From Argentina anserina (Eukaryota > Streptophyta > Magnoliopsida > Rosales > Rosaceae): 64,000 nucleotides of DNA. Both the position numbers and the translations under genes were made by a program. The stretch's first letter is position 1; every line of letters starts with the position of its first letter. The notes below the pieces were generated by a model. That model was not told the origin of the DNA. It saw only the letters and a program-made list of their open reading frames with translations, and did no database searches. Shown here piece after piece: positions 23,456 through 34,267 of the stretch. Location: contig NC_065875.1 of assembly GCF_933775445.1 (NCBI RefSeq), positions 4,043,001 through 4,107,000 of the forward strand, written 5' to 3'.

Positions 23456-24130
23456 TGGACATTGTTTTCTCCTATTGTGAGGCAGTCCAAAGTTATGGAT
23501 CATGAAGAACCTGTTCAGGAGGTTGATAGCTCAAATGTGCCATGATTGAATTATGGACAGTGCTGCATATATTACCTTATTCAATTCATTGTTAACATTA
23601 CTCTTTTGTATCTATATTCTTTGAGCATTCATAAATAAAACTGAGATACTAGGAGTATTACATACTACCATTGTTATTATTCTCTAATGTATGCAGCTTA
23701 GTTGGATTCACATTTTAGACATGGAAACCTGCATTATCGAAATAAATCTGACATAGAATTTGAAATAATTGGTTGACTATCAGGTCAAGTGGCTAATGAA
23801 ACAAAAGAAGTTCATTTTTCTTTCATTAGTTATAGAAGTTGGTTTGGTTGTACCCAATACACTGATGGAGTGATGGTAAACCTAGCTAATACTTATTTTA
23901 TTTTCCACTTGTTTGCAAAAACAGCACTACTTTAAGAGTATCAGATTTGAAGTTGATCAAGAATTTCATTATTTTAACTAAAAACTTTTAGTCAAAGTAG
24001 TCGTTCAGTCAATCCCATGCACATCAGCCCCAACCATTTTGCATGCAAGAGTAATTAGATGACTACAATTTCCCAAAACAGAATGATACCCATTCTCACT
24101 TCATAACAACTCCCTTTTCTTATAGTCTCT

Positions 24131-24140
24131 CTATATAAAA
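24131..24140 (+). promoter_or_regulatory. TATA box of the first dirigent gene
   Basis: ctatataaaa lies about 95 bp upstream of the ATG at 24233; the intervening leader is pyrimidine and CA rich, as expected. Confidence 0.65.
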
Positions 24141-24232
24141 CCAGGATCCCTTATCCAATTGAAACGCACACCAAAACACTTCACTCTTCAAATCCTCAAA
24201 CCCTATTAACAGATACAATCTTCAAGTTCAAG

Positions 24233-24985
24233 ATGGTCAAGCAATTATCATCAGTCTATCCCATTTTGTTCTCTATTCTAGTTACCTCATTCCATGCACT
24301 ACTGGTGAATGCAGCAGTTGACCCTGTCAGGGCCAGTGGAAATGAACCAATTCTTGAGATGTACATGCATGACATTCTAGGGGGCAGCAACCCAACAGCT
24401 AGGCCAATAACTGGTCTGCTAGGCAACATCTATGGAGGTCAAGTTCCCTTTGCAAAGCCAATAGGGTTCCTTCCACCACAAGGTGGTGTCTCCATCCCCA
24501 ATGCCAATGGTGCACTCCCTACTGTCAATGGCATAAATGGGATCCCCCTTGGAACAGGCTTGTCGGGCACAACGTTCTCCGGAAAGCCCATCGGGCAGGC
24601 TCAGACCCAGTTAGGCCCCGATGGTCTGAGCCTGGGGTTCGGCACCATCACCGTCATTGATGACATTCTCACCACAGCACCTGAGCTAGGGTCACAGACT
24701 ATTGGTAAAGCACAAGGAGTTTATGTTGCAAGTTCAGCAGATGGGTCAACACAGATGATGGCATTCACTGCTATGATTGAAGGAGGTGAATATGGTGACA
24801 GTATCAATTTCTATGGAGTTTTTAAGATTGGAAGCTCAATGTCACATTTGTCTGTGACTGGAGGAACTGGAAAGTTCAAGAGTGCTAGTGGTTTTGCTGA
24901 GGTGAGGTCACTAATACCTCCTGGTCAACATGTTACTGATGGTGCAGAAACTCTCCTGAGGATCATTGTGCATCTAAGCTATTGA
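24233..24985 (+). CDS. Dirigent protein, DIR16/DIR18-like
   Basis: An intronless gene for 250 residues. Residues 1-28 form a hydrophobic secretion signal ending VNAA. Then comes the N-terminal region typical of the DIR-e group: EMYMHDILGGSNPTARPITG, QVPFAKPIGF and IPNANGALPTVNG. The dirigent beta-barrel follows with LSLGFGTITVIDDILT, GKAQGVYVASSADGSTQMMA, FTAMIEGGEY and LSVTGGTGKFKSASGFAEVR. Length and all landmark motifs match full-length family members. Dirigent proteins are apoplastic and steer phenoxy-radical coupling; DIR-e members are linked to lignin deposition, including Casparian strips (ESB1/DIR10). A second copy lies 1.4 kb downstream in the same orientation. The exact substrate cannot be read from sequence. 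Confidence 0.95.
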   Translation: MVKQLSSVYPILFSILVTSFHALLVNAAVDPVRASGNEPILEMYMHDILGGSNPTARPITGLLGNIYGGQVPFAKPIGFLPPQGGVSIPNANGALPTVNGINGIPLGTGLSGTTFSGKPIGQAQTQLGPDGLSLGFGTITVIDDILTTAPELGSQTIGKAQGVYVASSADGSTQMMAFTAMIEGGEYGDSINFYGVFKIGSSMSHLSVTGGTGKFKSASGFAEVRSLIPPGQHVTDGAETLLRIIVHLSY

Positions 24986-26160
24986 TGAGTATTGGAACGG
25001 TGTAAAAATTCTACGCCAAGAGTCTTATTTTGAAGTGTAAACAATGTTGATGTAACCTTCCTTCCAATATATTTCAAGTTCTCATTTTTTCATAGTGGTT
25101 TCTTATTTCTCATTTCAGTAGATAATTTTGCTACGAGTCTATGACAAAGTAATACAGATCAAGCGAGGAAAAGAAAATCCAACCAATAACTTCGGTATGA
25201 CATGCAAAAGGTGGCAATTCAGTAGCTAATCTCGTGTGTGTGCTGAATTGCTGATACAATATTATACAAAAGAGGAGACAAACAATGCTCGATGTGATGA
25301 AAGAAAACTAAAGTTGGATTTCACTATCAACCTGTTGGATAAAATTCTCGACAAACTGTTTGTTGATCACTGTACGTCCTAATTCTTAAACATGGAGATG
25401 ATCATTGATCAAGACTTGTGAATTATCCGAGTCCATAAGTCCAGTACTTGGGTATAATGCTCATAAAGAAATCTCTAGTGGGAAGATCAGTACATAAAGA
25501 ATATGCTGATCAAGAAGTTTGAATGTCGTACCACTATACCAGTAGCCTCTAGAGAAAATTAAACAAGAGACATTACAGATTGTGCTAGCTAGAGATATTG
25601 CTTGTGAGTTGTGTTTGGGACCAATAGCTTCATGGTGGAACAACAGATCAGGAGGTAGAAACTACAGAAACTACAACTGCTTCTACTCCATAAAAAGAAA
25701 GTTTGTGGACAAATGTGTGGCAACGGGCAAATGTGATTCATAAGATTCTTATGCGTTACGAATATGATTTTTTCGTGACAATTTTTTTGAAAAAACAAAT
25801 CGTGGACAAATGCATACAATATTATTTATAAAATTATGAGATTCATTTGCGACATATTATTTGTCACGCAGAGGAGTGTGGCTCTAGTTACGTGGGAGGT
25901 TTTTGCTAATTGCTTCATCTATCGACATGAATATTGGAGGGCTTCGACTTGAAGGGTTCCAGCCTTTCAAATTGGCTTTTGATCTCTTCTGCTGACCTAC
26001 AGATGACTAATGTCACATTATTGGCGATAATATGAGTTATAGACTTCTAGCACTTCAGGGCATACGATTTCGTTTGTTTTGACACCAAATTAATGAAAAT
26101 ATAACAAACTGGATACCGAGATGACAGAGAATGTCACCTGGAACCAGCCATGGAACAAAC
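24986..26160. other. Intergenic region between the two dirigent genes
   Basis: 3' UTR of the first gene (to about 25080) and promoter DNA of the second. No further gene is supported; minus-strand open frames at 25461-25819 lack domains. I recognise no transposon here. Confidence 0.5.
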
Positions 26161-26167
26161 CCACTTT

Positions 26168-26175
26168 TATATATC
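26168..26175 (+). promoter_or_regulatory. Possible TATA box of the second dirigent gene
   Basis: ttatatat about 225 bp upstream of the ATG at 26396. The distance implies a long leader, so the call is tentative. Confidence 0.4.
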
Positions 26176-26395
26176 ATCACTATATGTGACCAATACCTAA
26201 TTCACCTAAACCAGAACTCAAACAACTGTTGCATATAATACAGAACTAACAACTTGACCTCCTGAACTTGAGTCCACTCAACCACTCCATGTGCCAATTT
26301 CCTCTATATCAAGGGCAAATGGCCGTTACCAAGAAGCATATTCAGCAAGAAGCTTCAGTGTTCAATTCTCAAGTCTCCTGTATTGATCTTTCAAG

Positions 26396-27142
26396 ATGTT
26401 CAAGCAGACAATTTCATCTCTTTTCCTTATACTGCTACTTGCGAATGTGCACACAACATTATCAGTTAATCCCGCAGCAGACGGCAAAGAACCGGTTCTT
26501 GAATTGTACATGCACGACATTCTTGGCGGCAGTATCCCTACAGCTAGGCCGATCACAGGCTTGCTCGGTAGCATCTACAGTAGTCAAGTCCCCTTCGCCA
26601 AGCCAATAGGATTCACTGTTCCAAGTGATGGGGTGGCTGTCCCAAATGCTAATGGAGCCATTCCAACTGTAAATGGCGCCACAGGTCTCCCACTAGGAAC
26701 TGGCCTATCTGGTACGGCTTTTGCAGGAAACCCTAATGATCATAATCAGAATGGCATCGCAACCCAGCTAGCAGCAGATGGATTGGGACTGGGATTTGGG
26801 ACAATCACTGTCATAGACGATATACTGACCTCGAGCCCCGATTTGGGATCACAAACACTTGGTAAAGCTCAAGGAATTTATATTGCAAGTTCTGCAGACG
26901 GATCACGACAGCTGATGGCCTTTACAGCTATGATGGAAGGAGGGGAATACAATGACAACCTCAACTTCTTCGGGGTGTACAAGATTGGAAGTACCATGTC
27001 ACAGTTGTCCGTGACTGGTGGCACAGGTAAGTTTAAGAATGCAAATGGAATCGCAGAGTTGCGACCCCTGATTCCTCCAGGCCAACATGCAACAGATGGT
27101 GCAGAAACGTTGCTGAGGGTTACTGTGCACTTGAACTATTGA
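26396..27142 (+). CDS. Dirigent protein, DIR16-like (tandem copy)
   Basis: An intronless gene for 248 residues starting MFKQTISSLFLILLLANVHT, a clear signal peptide. It shares the full domain order with the first copy: ELYMHDILGGSIPTARPITG, LGLGFGTITVIDDILTSSPD, GKAQGIYIASSADGSRQLMA, GGEYNDNLNFFGVYKIGS and LSVTGGTGKFKNANGIAEL. It differs mainly in the signal peptide and in a linker around residue 118 (NPNDHNQNG) where the first copy has GKPIGQAQ. The N-terminus resembles what I remember of Arabidopsis DIR16. The two copies arose by tandem duplication and have diverged clearly, so they may have different expression or specificity. Likely functional: no broken motif is seen. Confidence 0.95.
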   Translation: MFKQTISSLFLILLLANVHTTLSVNPAADGKEPVLELYMHDILGGSIPTARPITGLLGSIYSSQVPFAKPIGFTVPSDGVAVPNANGAIPTVNGATGLPLGTGLSGTAFAGNPNDHNQNGIATQLAADGLGLGFGTITVIDDILTSSPDLGSQTLGKAQGIYIASSADGSRQLMAFTAMMEGGEYNDNLNFFGVYKIGSTMSQLSVTGGTGKFKNANGIAELRPLIPPGQHATDGAETLLRVTVHLNY

Positions 27143-28163
27143 GAACTCTGTCTATTTTGATTTTTACAGTGTGCTGCATTGGCTACATGTTTGGAGTTCT
27201 ATCACAGTTGTAATTCTCTCTAATGTATTTAAAGTGTTGTGCTCAAATATGGTGACGCCTAACTGAATCGAACTAAAAACTCCTATCATGATCATACTAA
27301 ATGTCACATCAATACATGCAACATAACTGCACAATGCAAATAAGAAAGGTGTAGAACCACCAACCAGAACCACAGGATAGTAAGATATGTAGAAGTATCA
27401 CATGCTAAGCTAAAATAAATAACTTGATAATTTTCCCTCAATACTAATGAAGGTCTCAAATAAAGTAATCACTGAAAAAAAGTTAAACTAATCAGCTAAT
27501 TATAATCAGACTAATGTCACAGAACCAATAGATACACCACACACGTACCATGGCAAGTGTACAACACCTATTCAATCCATCATACTAGTAAGCATGTTAG
27601 GCTGCTACCAACAAACATTCACTGTAAAATGCCTTAAGATGAAGTCTGATATAAGCATTCACACCTTATTGTTCTACATTTGCAAAATGAAATGACAATC
27701 ATAAAGGCCTAACCAGCTCCTTATTTATATTTAAAAAAAAGGGAGCTCCTTACTAACGAGGCACTGACTTTTTATATTTTAAAGGGAACAACAGCATCAT
27801 CTATGTGTATTACATCACAAGTACAAGATTTCAACAACCACAGACATATTTCTTCAGGGAACCTTCTTTAAGAGAACTACCTTTCTTCAATCCAATAAGG
27901 GAAAATGAAGCCCATTTATGCAAAACTTGAGGTGTAGGGATAATTTTCATAAAGAAATTATCATAAAATAATATAATGCTCAATTAAATGAAGTGCTATA
28001 TAATCAATATTTACTTATTGCCACTAAATAGTATCAGGACAATGAACAAAGTACAGTCTATTTATTCATCATTCATGCAATGGCTCACTATACGAAAACT
28101 CACAGAGAAAAAAAACGCAAATCTATAGGCAATATACAAACCACGTAAAGAGCTCCTCATTCT
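27143..28163. other. Convergent intergenic region
   Basis: Lies between the 3' ends of the second dirigent gene and the thiazole kinase gene. AT-rich, with a short purine run near 27740. No gene or transposon is recognised. Confidence 0.5.
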
Positions 28164-29225
28164 TCACGACAAGCTGGTGATTCTAACACGAGAAAGCACA
28201 CAAGCTTCATCCAGTCCGTGGAGTGAATCTATCAAGTGAATCCGCAATGTTGCTGGACCATTAGCCTTCTCCATTCCCATCTCTCCCGCAATCCCAAACA
28301 GGGACAATGCCGCAGCCGTAGCTTCCAGAACATGTGTCTGATCAACAGCAACAAAGGCAGCAACAAGAGCAGTGACAGAACACCCTGTTGCCGTAATCTT
28401 TGTCATCATGGCAACCCCATTGTGAGCACCAACAACTCTCTCCCCATCTGTGACAAAGTCCACAGCTCCGGAAACTGCAACTACGGCGCCACTGGACCGA
28501 GCCAATGACTTGGCCGATTCCACTGCATCGCTGGACTCATGGGAACTGTCTACACCCTATAAACGAAACTAAAAGTTATAATCTTTCATAGCCCCACAAA
28601 CATTAATCTATGTCCACTAAGGTTTCTAATGCATAAACTGAATGAAACTAAGTAAAGTAACAACCTTGAACCAACTACCTTAATCCAAAGTACCAGAAAA
28701 TTCAAGCAACATAGTACAGAACACAGGTTTCCTTAGTTTCAAGTATCAAAAGTACAAGGAAGCTTTTAAAAAAAAAAAAAAGTCCTAACTACCTTGGTGG
28801 GTCCCACGGTGGCGTTGGCGAGGGAGATAATCTCGGAAGCATTTCCTCGTATGACAGTGGGCTTGAGCTCGACGAGTTCCAAACAAGCTTTCAACCGGAA
28901 ACCGGAAGCGCCGGCGGCGACGGGGTCGAGAACCCAAGGCTTGCCGGACTGGCGGGCGACTTGGGCGGCGAGCTTCATGGCCGGTAGCCAGGCGGCGGAG
29001 AGTGTGCCGACGTTGAGGCAGAGCGCGTGGACATGAGGGGTGAAGTCGGGGATTTCTTCGAGGGTGTGGAGCATGGCCGGTGATGCTCCGGCGGATAAGA
29101 GAGTGTTGGCCATGAGATCCATGGAGACGAAGTTCGTGATGCATTGGATCAGCGGAGACTGGGATCGGACGGCGATGAGTAGTTCCCACGACTGGTTCTA
29201 CTTGTTCTTCCTTGTTGTTTTCCAT
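28164..29225 (-). CDS. THIM: Hydroxyethylthiazole kinase, with an apparent N-terminal frameshift
   Basis: Two exons on the minus strand: 28793-29225 and 28164-28556, with the intron bounded by GTAGTT and TTATAG. The enzyme phosphorylates 4-methyl-5-(2-hydroxyethyl)thiazole in thiamine salvage. Family landmarks in order: SPLIQCITNFVSMDLMANTL, HALCLNVGTLSAAWLPAMKL, GKPWVLDPVAAGASGFR, IRGNASEIISLA, then in exon 2 GVDSSHESSDAVESAKSLA, VVAVSGAVDFVTDG and ITATGCSVTALVAAF, the ATGC anion-hole motif. The ATG at 29225 (MENNKEEQVEP) is out of frame with ELLIAVRSQSPL: the exons total 826 nt, one more than a multiple of three, so one surplus base lies near 29185-29195. Either an assembly error, a damaged allele, or translation from the internal ATG at 29122, which would lose QCITN. 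From memory, plant THIM sits beside a DIR16-type gene in Arabidopsis too. Confidence 0.85.
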
Positions 29226-29289
29226 GCTCTGCTTTCTAGCTATGGCCTTGGAACTTCAATTGGTTTTTAGAGACTTTAAAGCAAAGGCA

Positions 29290-30746
29290 AAGAATGAATG
29301 ATTCTGGAATACGCGAGGACTAAAATATCGACCAGAATTGAAATATCGACATTCTAAAACTTAGAAATATTGAGGGAAATATTGAAGAAATATCGATTTT
29401 AAAAAATAATTGAATAAATTGATAGAAATTTAAATAAAAATATAGAAATTTTGAATGAAATTTTGAAAGATGTTTATTTGATCAATTATCTACAATATTT
29501 CATAAAAAATTATTATATAACTATTAGTCTATAATGAGTTATAGTAATTTAAGATAAAACAATCGTCGAAAATTATTAAAAATTTACTTTTAATTTTTTT
29601 AATGGCTGGGAACCCAAAGGGAAGCTAGGTCATCACGCCTTATATACATATAATACATTAAATATGAAACTAGATAAGTAATTTAGAACCACATAGAGGA
29701 TCTATGAGGTACAAATTAGAACTTAATAATATTAATATACTTACCAACAATGAAGAAAAGAGAATATCAACAAAACTTTACTCACTAATATATTTGGAAT
29801 TTGATGCTAATATATTTAGAACTTGAAATAGAATAGAGTTGAGTAGTGATGCAATTGTGCAACCAAGGACTAACATCCTAATGTATTTATAGTGTCATAA
29901 AGTTTTAATTTGAAAAGTAGTTAAAAATTGAATTGTAGGTAAATAATGTGATAAAGTTAGTTGGGATTGGACATATAACCAATTTTCTTTGTTTATCAAA
30001 TTTATTACACATATAATATATATTATAAAGTGTCAAAATATAACACAAATTGACTTAGTAGAGTTGGCTAAGTGATTTATTTTCTATTGAGATGAACATG
30101 GTTCGATTCACCTCAACAACAAGTTAGGTTTTATTTGAATTTTATTTGAAACATAAAATGCAATATATATTAAAAATAGCCATATATAACAATAACTATA
30201 TTTGGTATAGTTGGCTACACATCGTTGCTTGCAAATGAATGACCACTGGTTCGATTCCCCTCAAACTCATTTCTGGTGGTGACACGTGGCGGAAAGAGTG
30301 ATTATATCGCGGATATATCTAAAATATCGAAATATCGCGATATATCGTGGAAATTTCCAAAATATCGACTGAAATTACAATGGTATGTGAATGATATATC
30401 TCTACCTCGAAAAATTGGAAATACGAACTATATGCGAAAACTAAAGGTTATATAAATTTTGACGGCGGTAACAACTCCTTGAATCCAATAGTTAGAATGT
30501 TGTTGCATTTGCATTGATGTATTGGCAAACAGCCAAACACCGCTAAGATGCCTAAGAATTTCAATACACCAATAGAGCAATCTTATTCACTGCCTCAAAA
30601 AGTAAAGCAAATCTCTTTTGACTCAAGAACAAGCTACACACAGTGCAACTAGTTTTGATTCAATTAGCTTAAAAAATGTTTTTCGTGAGACTAACTCTGT
30701 GGCGGATGTTATTGTTAATGTTGGTCACTTTAGCGATATCCCTTTG
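29290..30746. repeat. AT-rich intergenic DNA with recurrent atatcga motifs
   Basis: Between about 29315-29400 and 30300-30420 the words aatatcga, atatcgac and tatcgcgatatatcg recur many times, bracketing about 900 bp of AT-rich sequence. The pattern suggests the two ends of one degenerate, unclassified transposable element, but I found no clean terminal repeat or target duplication. No gene is supported. Confidence 0.35.
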
Positions 30747-31339
30747 TGTTAAACAACAACAAGCGTGGCCCGTGGACCAACTGTACTGATATTGTTCCAA
30801 CTTAGCCACCTCACAGGTGTTGGGTTTTAATCACAAAAGGCCTCGGTACAATTAGGTATTATCCACCCATTTATAAGCTTTATTTTCTTTGTTACTTCTT
30901 AGATGTGGGATCTCTCCTCTCCAACACGTTCCCTCACATGCAACCTAATTTTTAGGTCTGCACGTGACAGATTAACATCCCACATATTAGGACGAAATAA
31001 ACCAAGGTCCAGTAACCAACGACACTTGGTGACCATCCAATCGGAAACTCTCCGATGACATGATAATGACACCCATTATGGGCCCATGACAAAGTGGCAC
31101 CCAACTCGAGCCCACGACAAATTGGAGGTGCGACTGGAGAGTGACCCGCTCTGATACCATGTTAAACAGCGACAAGCGTGACCCGTGGACCAACTGTACC
31201 AATATTGTCCCAACTTAGCCACCTCACAGGTGTTGGGTTTTAATCACAAAAGACCTCGGTACAATTGAGTATTATCCACCCACTTATAAGCTTTATTTTC
31301 TTTGTCACTTCTTAGATGTGAGATCTCTCCTCTCCAACA
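30747..31339 (-). mobile_element. TRIM: 593-bp terminal-repeat retrotransposon in miniature
   Basis: Two 180-bp LTRs (30747-30926 and 31160-31339), each starting TGTTAAAC and ending CTCTCCAACA, flank a 233-bp interior. The perfect primer site TGGTATCAGAGC lies on the minus strand at 31148-31159, directly against the right LTR, and a purine-rich GAGGGAACG abuts the left LTR. A perfect 5-bp target duplication ctttg flanks the unit (30742-30746 and 31340-31344). It has no coding capacity and would depend on enzymes of autonomous elements. Complete by every structural test available here. Confidence 0.95.
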
Positions 31340-31572
31340 CTTTGTATTGGAATGATAGGGTTCCAAGTGAGGCTTCCTAGAGTCTTACTCTTTGACATTA
31401 TAAACTCTGGTTGCCCTAGATGGCTACACACAGCTAATAAAGTCAAGAACCATCACCTTTTTTTAATTGTGATTTACAACACAAATCATACATATTGAAT
31501 TGATGCAGAATTTTGAATAAAGAGTAACATCATATTAATCTCAAACCGGATTCAAAGTTTATTGAGGATAAG

Positions 31573-32614
31573 TGTTACACCCTTGAATGTGTCATAGGCA
31601 TATTAGCTTCGCTAGGCAGAAACAGAGGTATGGTGATTATCTAATCAAGGAGACAAGCTGCGGGGATGTTAGCCTCGCTGGGCAGACAGACAAAGGAAGC
31701 AGTAGTAGGGATATTGGCCTCGTTACGATGCCAAGCAAGCACGGAGTTAGGTGCCAAGCAGTACAACATGCAAGGCAGACCGCAGAGACAAGTGTTGAGG
31801 CTAGGCTAGACATTAGCCTCGCTAGCATAATCAGTGGGCTGGATATTAGCCTCGCTAGCAAGGAAGTTGGCAGATCTGACTAGGCAGGGACATGGACGTC
31901 GCCAGCAGACCTCGGCAAGCACTAGGCATGCAGTTGGCCAGATATTAGCCTCGCTGGCATGGAGCAGGCAGATCAGATGCAAAGAGATTAGCCTCACCAG
32001 GCAGTTGCAGACTGTGCAGGCAGTTTAGCCTCTTCAACAAGCAGTTGCGGGGAAATTAGCCTCGTCAGCATGGGCAGTTACAAAACATGAATGATGGCAG
32101 TTACCTAGACAGTCACAATGGCTTTATGGGAGGTTATTTGGCTGCTTAGTGGGTGGTTATTCATGGGCAATTAGCGCACACTGTGGAAAGGTTATCTATG
32201 GGCATTGTCGCACATTGAGGGGAAGTTACTTCAGCAGTTACATGCTTTGGCAAAGCATGCAAGCATGTCACCTCGTCTTGGCAGTTAATAAACCTAGTAG
32301 TGGGGGTTGTCCACTACACCTAGAATAATGGCATGCATGACATGTGTCCTAGGGAAGTTGGGGATGTCAACTTCCATGTTAGATGTAGGTATAAATAGTT
32401 AGAAGTCATGAGCATGAGACTTTGGGGTTAGACAAACCATTGTAAACATCCATGCTAGGTTTTTAGTTTGTACTTTGAATTCATAAATGAGAAAAGGGAC
32501 ACTAGTTCCACAAAACTGAGTATGCATGTGATTACTTGTTAACTCCCCACACGCAATTGGAAAGCGGGAAACACTTGTGTGTAGAGAGACTTGTGAGTTG
32601 GGAGATAATCACTC
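31573..32614 (+). mobile_element. Probable solo LTR containing a recurring ttagcctcg motif
   Basis: About 1.04 kb starting TGTTACACCC and flanked by the pentamer ataag (31568-31572 and 32615-32619). It has a TATA-like gtataaatag near 32388 and no coding sequence, as an LTR would. The expected CA end is not present (it ends ctc), which weakens the call. In its first half the motif ttagcctcgctagca recurs about nine times with variation (31601, 31668, 31712, 31814, 31847, 31946, 31988, 32024, 32056) at irregular 30-100-bp spacing. Orientation is inferred from the TATA-like box. Confidence 0.5.
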
Positions 32615-32619
32615 ATAAG

Positions 32620-33187
32620 GGTAGAATATAGATATTTTGCTGCGTAAAACAAAGAATCCGCACAAGGATTCAAGCATACACCATCTAATACAAGGTGTAG
32701 TGCAAGGAGCTGGCTGTGATTGATATCCTAGCGCCATCACAGGTAGAAAAGAAGGCGAGAAAAATTTACTTGCGCACGGTTGACATATATTGCACGTGAT
32801 ACCTGTGATAATAAGCATAGGAGCAAACCATCTCATCTGCCGCCTTTGATTCAGGCACCATAGACGAAATACACACCATATATAGATGAAAACCAAAATT
32901 TTCGAAGGGAAATTTTATTTACACACCATAGATGAAATACACATCCTTTATTAGTAACAAAATGGTAAGGTGCGCTATGAATCTTTCCATTTTAAGACAC
33001 CACACTACAAGTTTAATAAGGGAAGTCTAGGTAAGAAATGAAAACAGAAAGAGTGTCAGTAACAGCCATCCATATACATGCTTCCAAAGAAGCATAGAAT
33101 CCAACATGAGTCAAATTGCAGTAATCTATAACGATATTGCATTCATTTCTTGAATGTACATTTTCCTCTCGCGACCAACTGGTTCTA

Positions 33188-33227
<40 letters not shown>

Positions 33228-33260
33228 TTTATTCAGAGTGAAGCTTCATTATGAAATTAC
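32620..33260. other. Intergenic region left of Copia-C
   Basis: No gene recognised. Contains a (TA)17 tract at 33191-33224 and, at 33232-33245, cagagtgaagcttc, which also occurs right of Copia-C at 39994. Confidence 0.45.
33191..33224. repeat. (TA)17 microsatellite
   Basis: Uninterrupted dinucleotide repeat just outside the left end of Copia-C. Confidence 0.95.
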
Positions 33261-34267
33261 TGTTGTAAAAATCAATGATAAATTGCATATATAATTTAAT
33301 AAGCTGAATTATAAATAATTATAAATTAGAAATGAAGAACACGAAAAGAAATTCAACAAAAAATACCGAACGATCTGTGATGGAAGAACTAGTCGAGACG
33401 TGTGTGATACCACACTGTCCTTAAGACGTTTACGCCTCCTCTACCGGTGCAAGGATGCTTGGCGCTTGTCTCCCAGGATATAACGACTAAACAATTCTAG
33501 AAAGTTGCACTACTAACTAGAACCCTCAACGAACTCGAAAGGTACCTCTATCTATCACCAGAGAAGAACTAAGAACTTTTTGAGAGTGGGAGAGAAATAT
33601 GTTTCGAATGGGATTATTTTACAATGAAAGGATGGTGGCTATTTATACTGTGAGGATTTGCAATCAGCAATAAATAAGATGGCGGTTATAGAAATCAAAA
33701 GATCATAACATATATGAGTTACATATGTTACAAACATTGATTTCAATTCTGTTATAATTCTCCATAACACACAATAACTCAGTTGTTACAAGAAGATTTT
33801 GAACAGTCAAGAGAATTTGAAAAGTCAAAACCGAATTTTCGGAAATGCAAAAAGAATCTGCGTTCCGACCCTCAATTCGGTGTTGCATTCGTGTCCTCAG
33901 GTCGCACGGGCATACACGAGTTTCCCTTGCGACCTAGGATTTGCACCCCCCCTGCGCGTGCGCGAGAGGGTATAAGGGGGCTTACACACTTTACAATCCA
34001 TACACAATGGATTCTATATAAAGGCTTTTCAACACTTCTCTTTTCCAATGTGGGACAATTACATTTCCCTCATTCTAAGTAGCCATCTTTGAGTGACAAT
34101 TTCTTATTCACCCACAAACCAAATTACACAAACAAACATATGATCTTGTAGCCCTCATTATGGAGAACTCAAATCTATGTTCATCTTTGATTAATTATAA
34201 GTTTAACTTAATTTAATTAATCAATTAAAATTTGGTTTTAAATGGTTTTTCCAACCATTTTCCAACA
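33261..34267 (-). repeat. 3' LTR of Copia-C
   Basis: 1007 bp, nearly identical to 38686-39653 and the same family as the solo LTR at 22467-23455 in opposite orientation. Confidence 0.92.

Larger units (their letters stand above)
7789..23545 (+). pseudogene. SERINC-like (serine incorporator, TMS1/TDE1) pseudogene
   Basis: Exon-sized pieces of a multi-pass SERINC membrane protein lie in order on the plus strand: 7789-7849 (possible first exon), 7896-7909 plus 17937-18144, about 18747-18880, 18967-19088, 19285-19309, 19868-19957, 20407-20579, 20723-20773, 21249-21318, 21613-21684, 22025-22159, 22263-22336, and a last exon split as 22460-22466 plus 23461-23545. Diagnostic peptides are ARYVYGIIFLITNL, VLRVSLGCF, NAWHSGWWGFK, VMATFSTGVDSQSFQ, FGFFHLVFSLGAMYFAMLFI and IDVGWASIWVTIVNEW; most junctions keep GT-AG. 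Damage: Copia-B inside the second exon, a solo LTR in the last exon, TGA at 18047, 1-nt frameshifts near 19052, 20476 and 22142, a short deletion in the 20723 exon, and GG instead of AG at the last acceptor. SERINCs are transmembrane proteins implicated in membrane-lipid biology. The 1-nt changes could be assembly errors; the insertions cannot. Confidence 0.85.

Noticed and set aside
32609..32896. Minus-strand open frame MVFIYIWCVFRLWC...
   Set aside because: No domain, odd composition, and no conserved copy; most likely chance.
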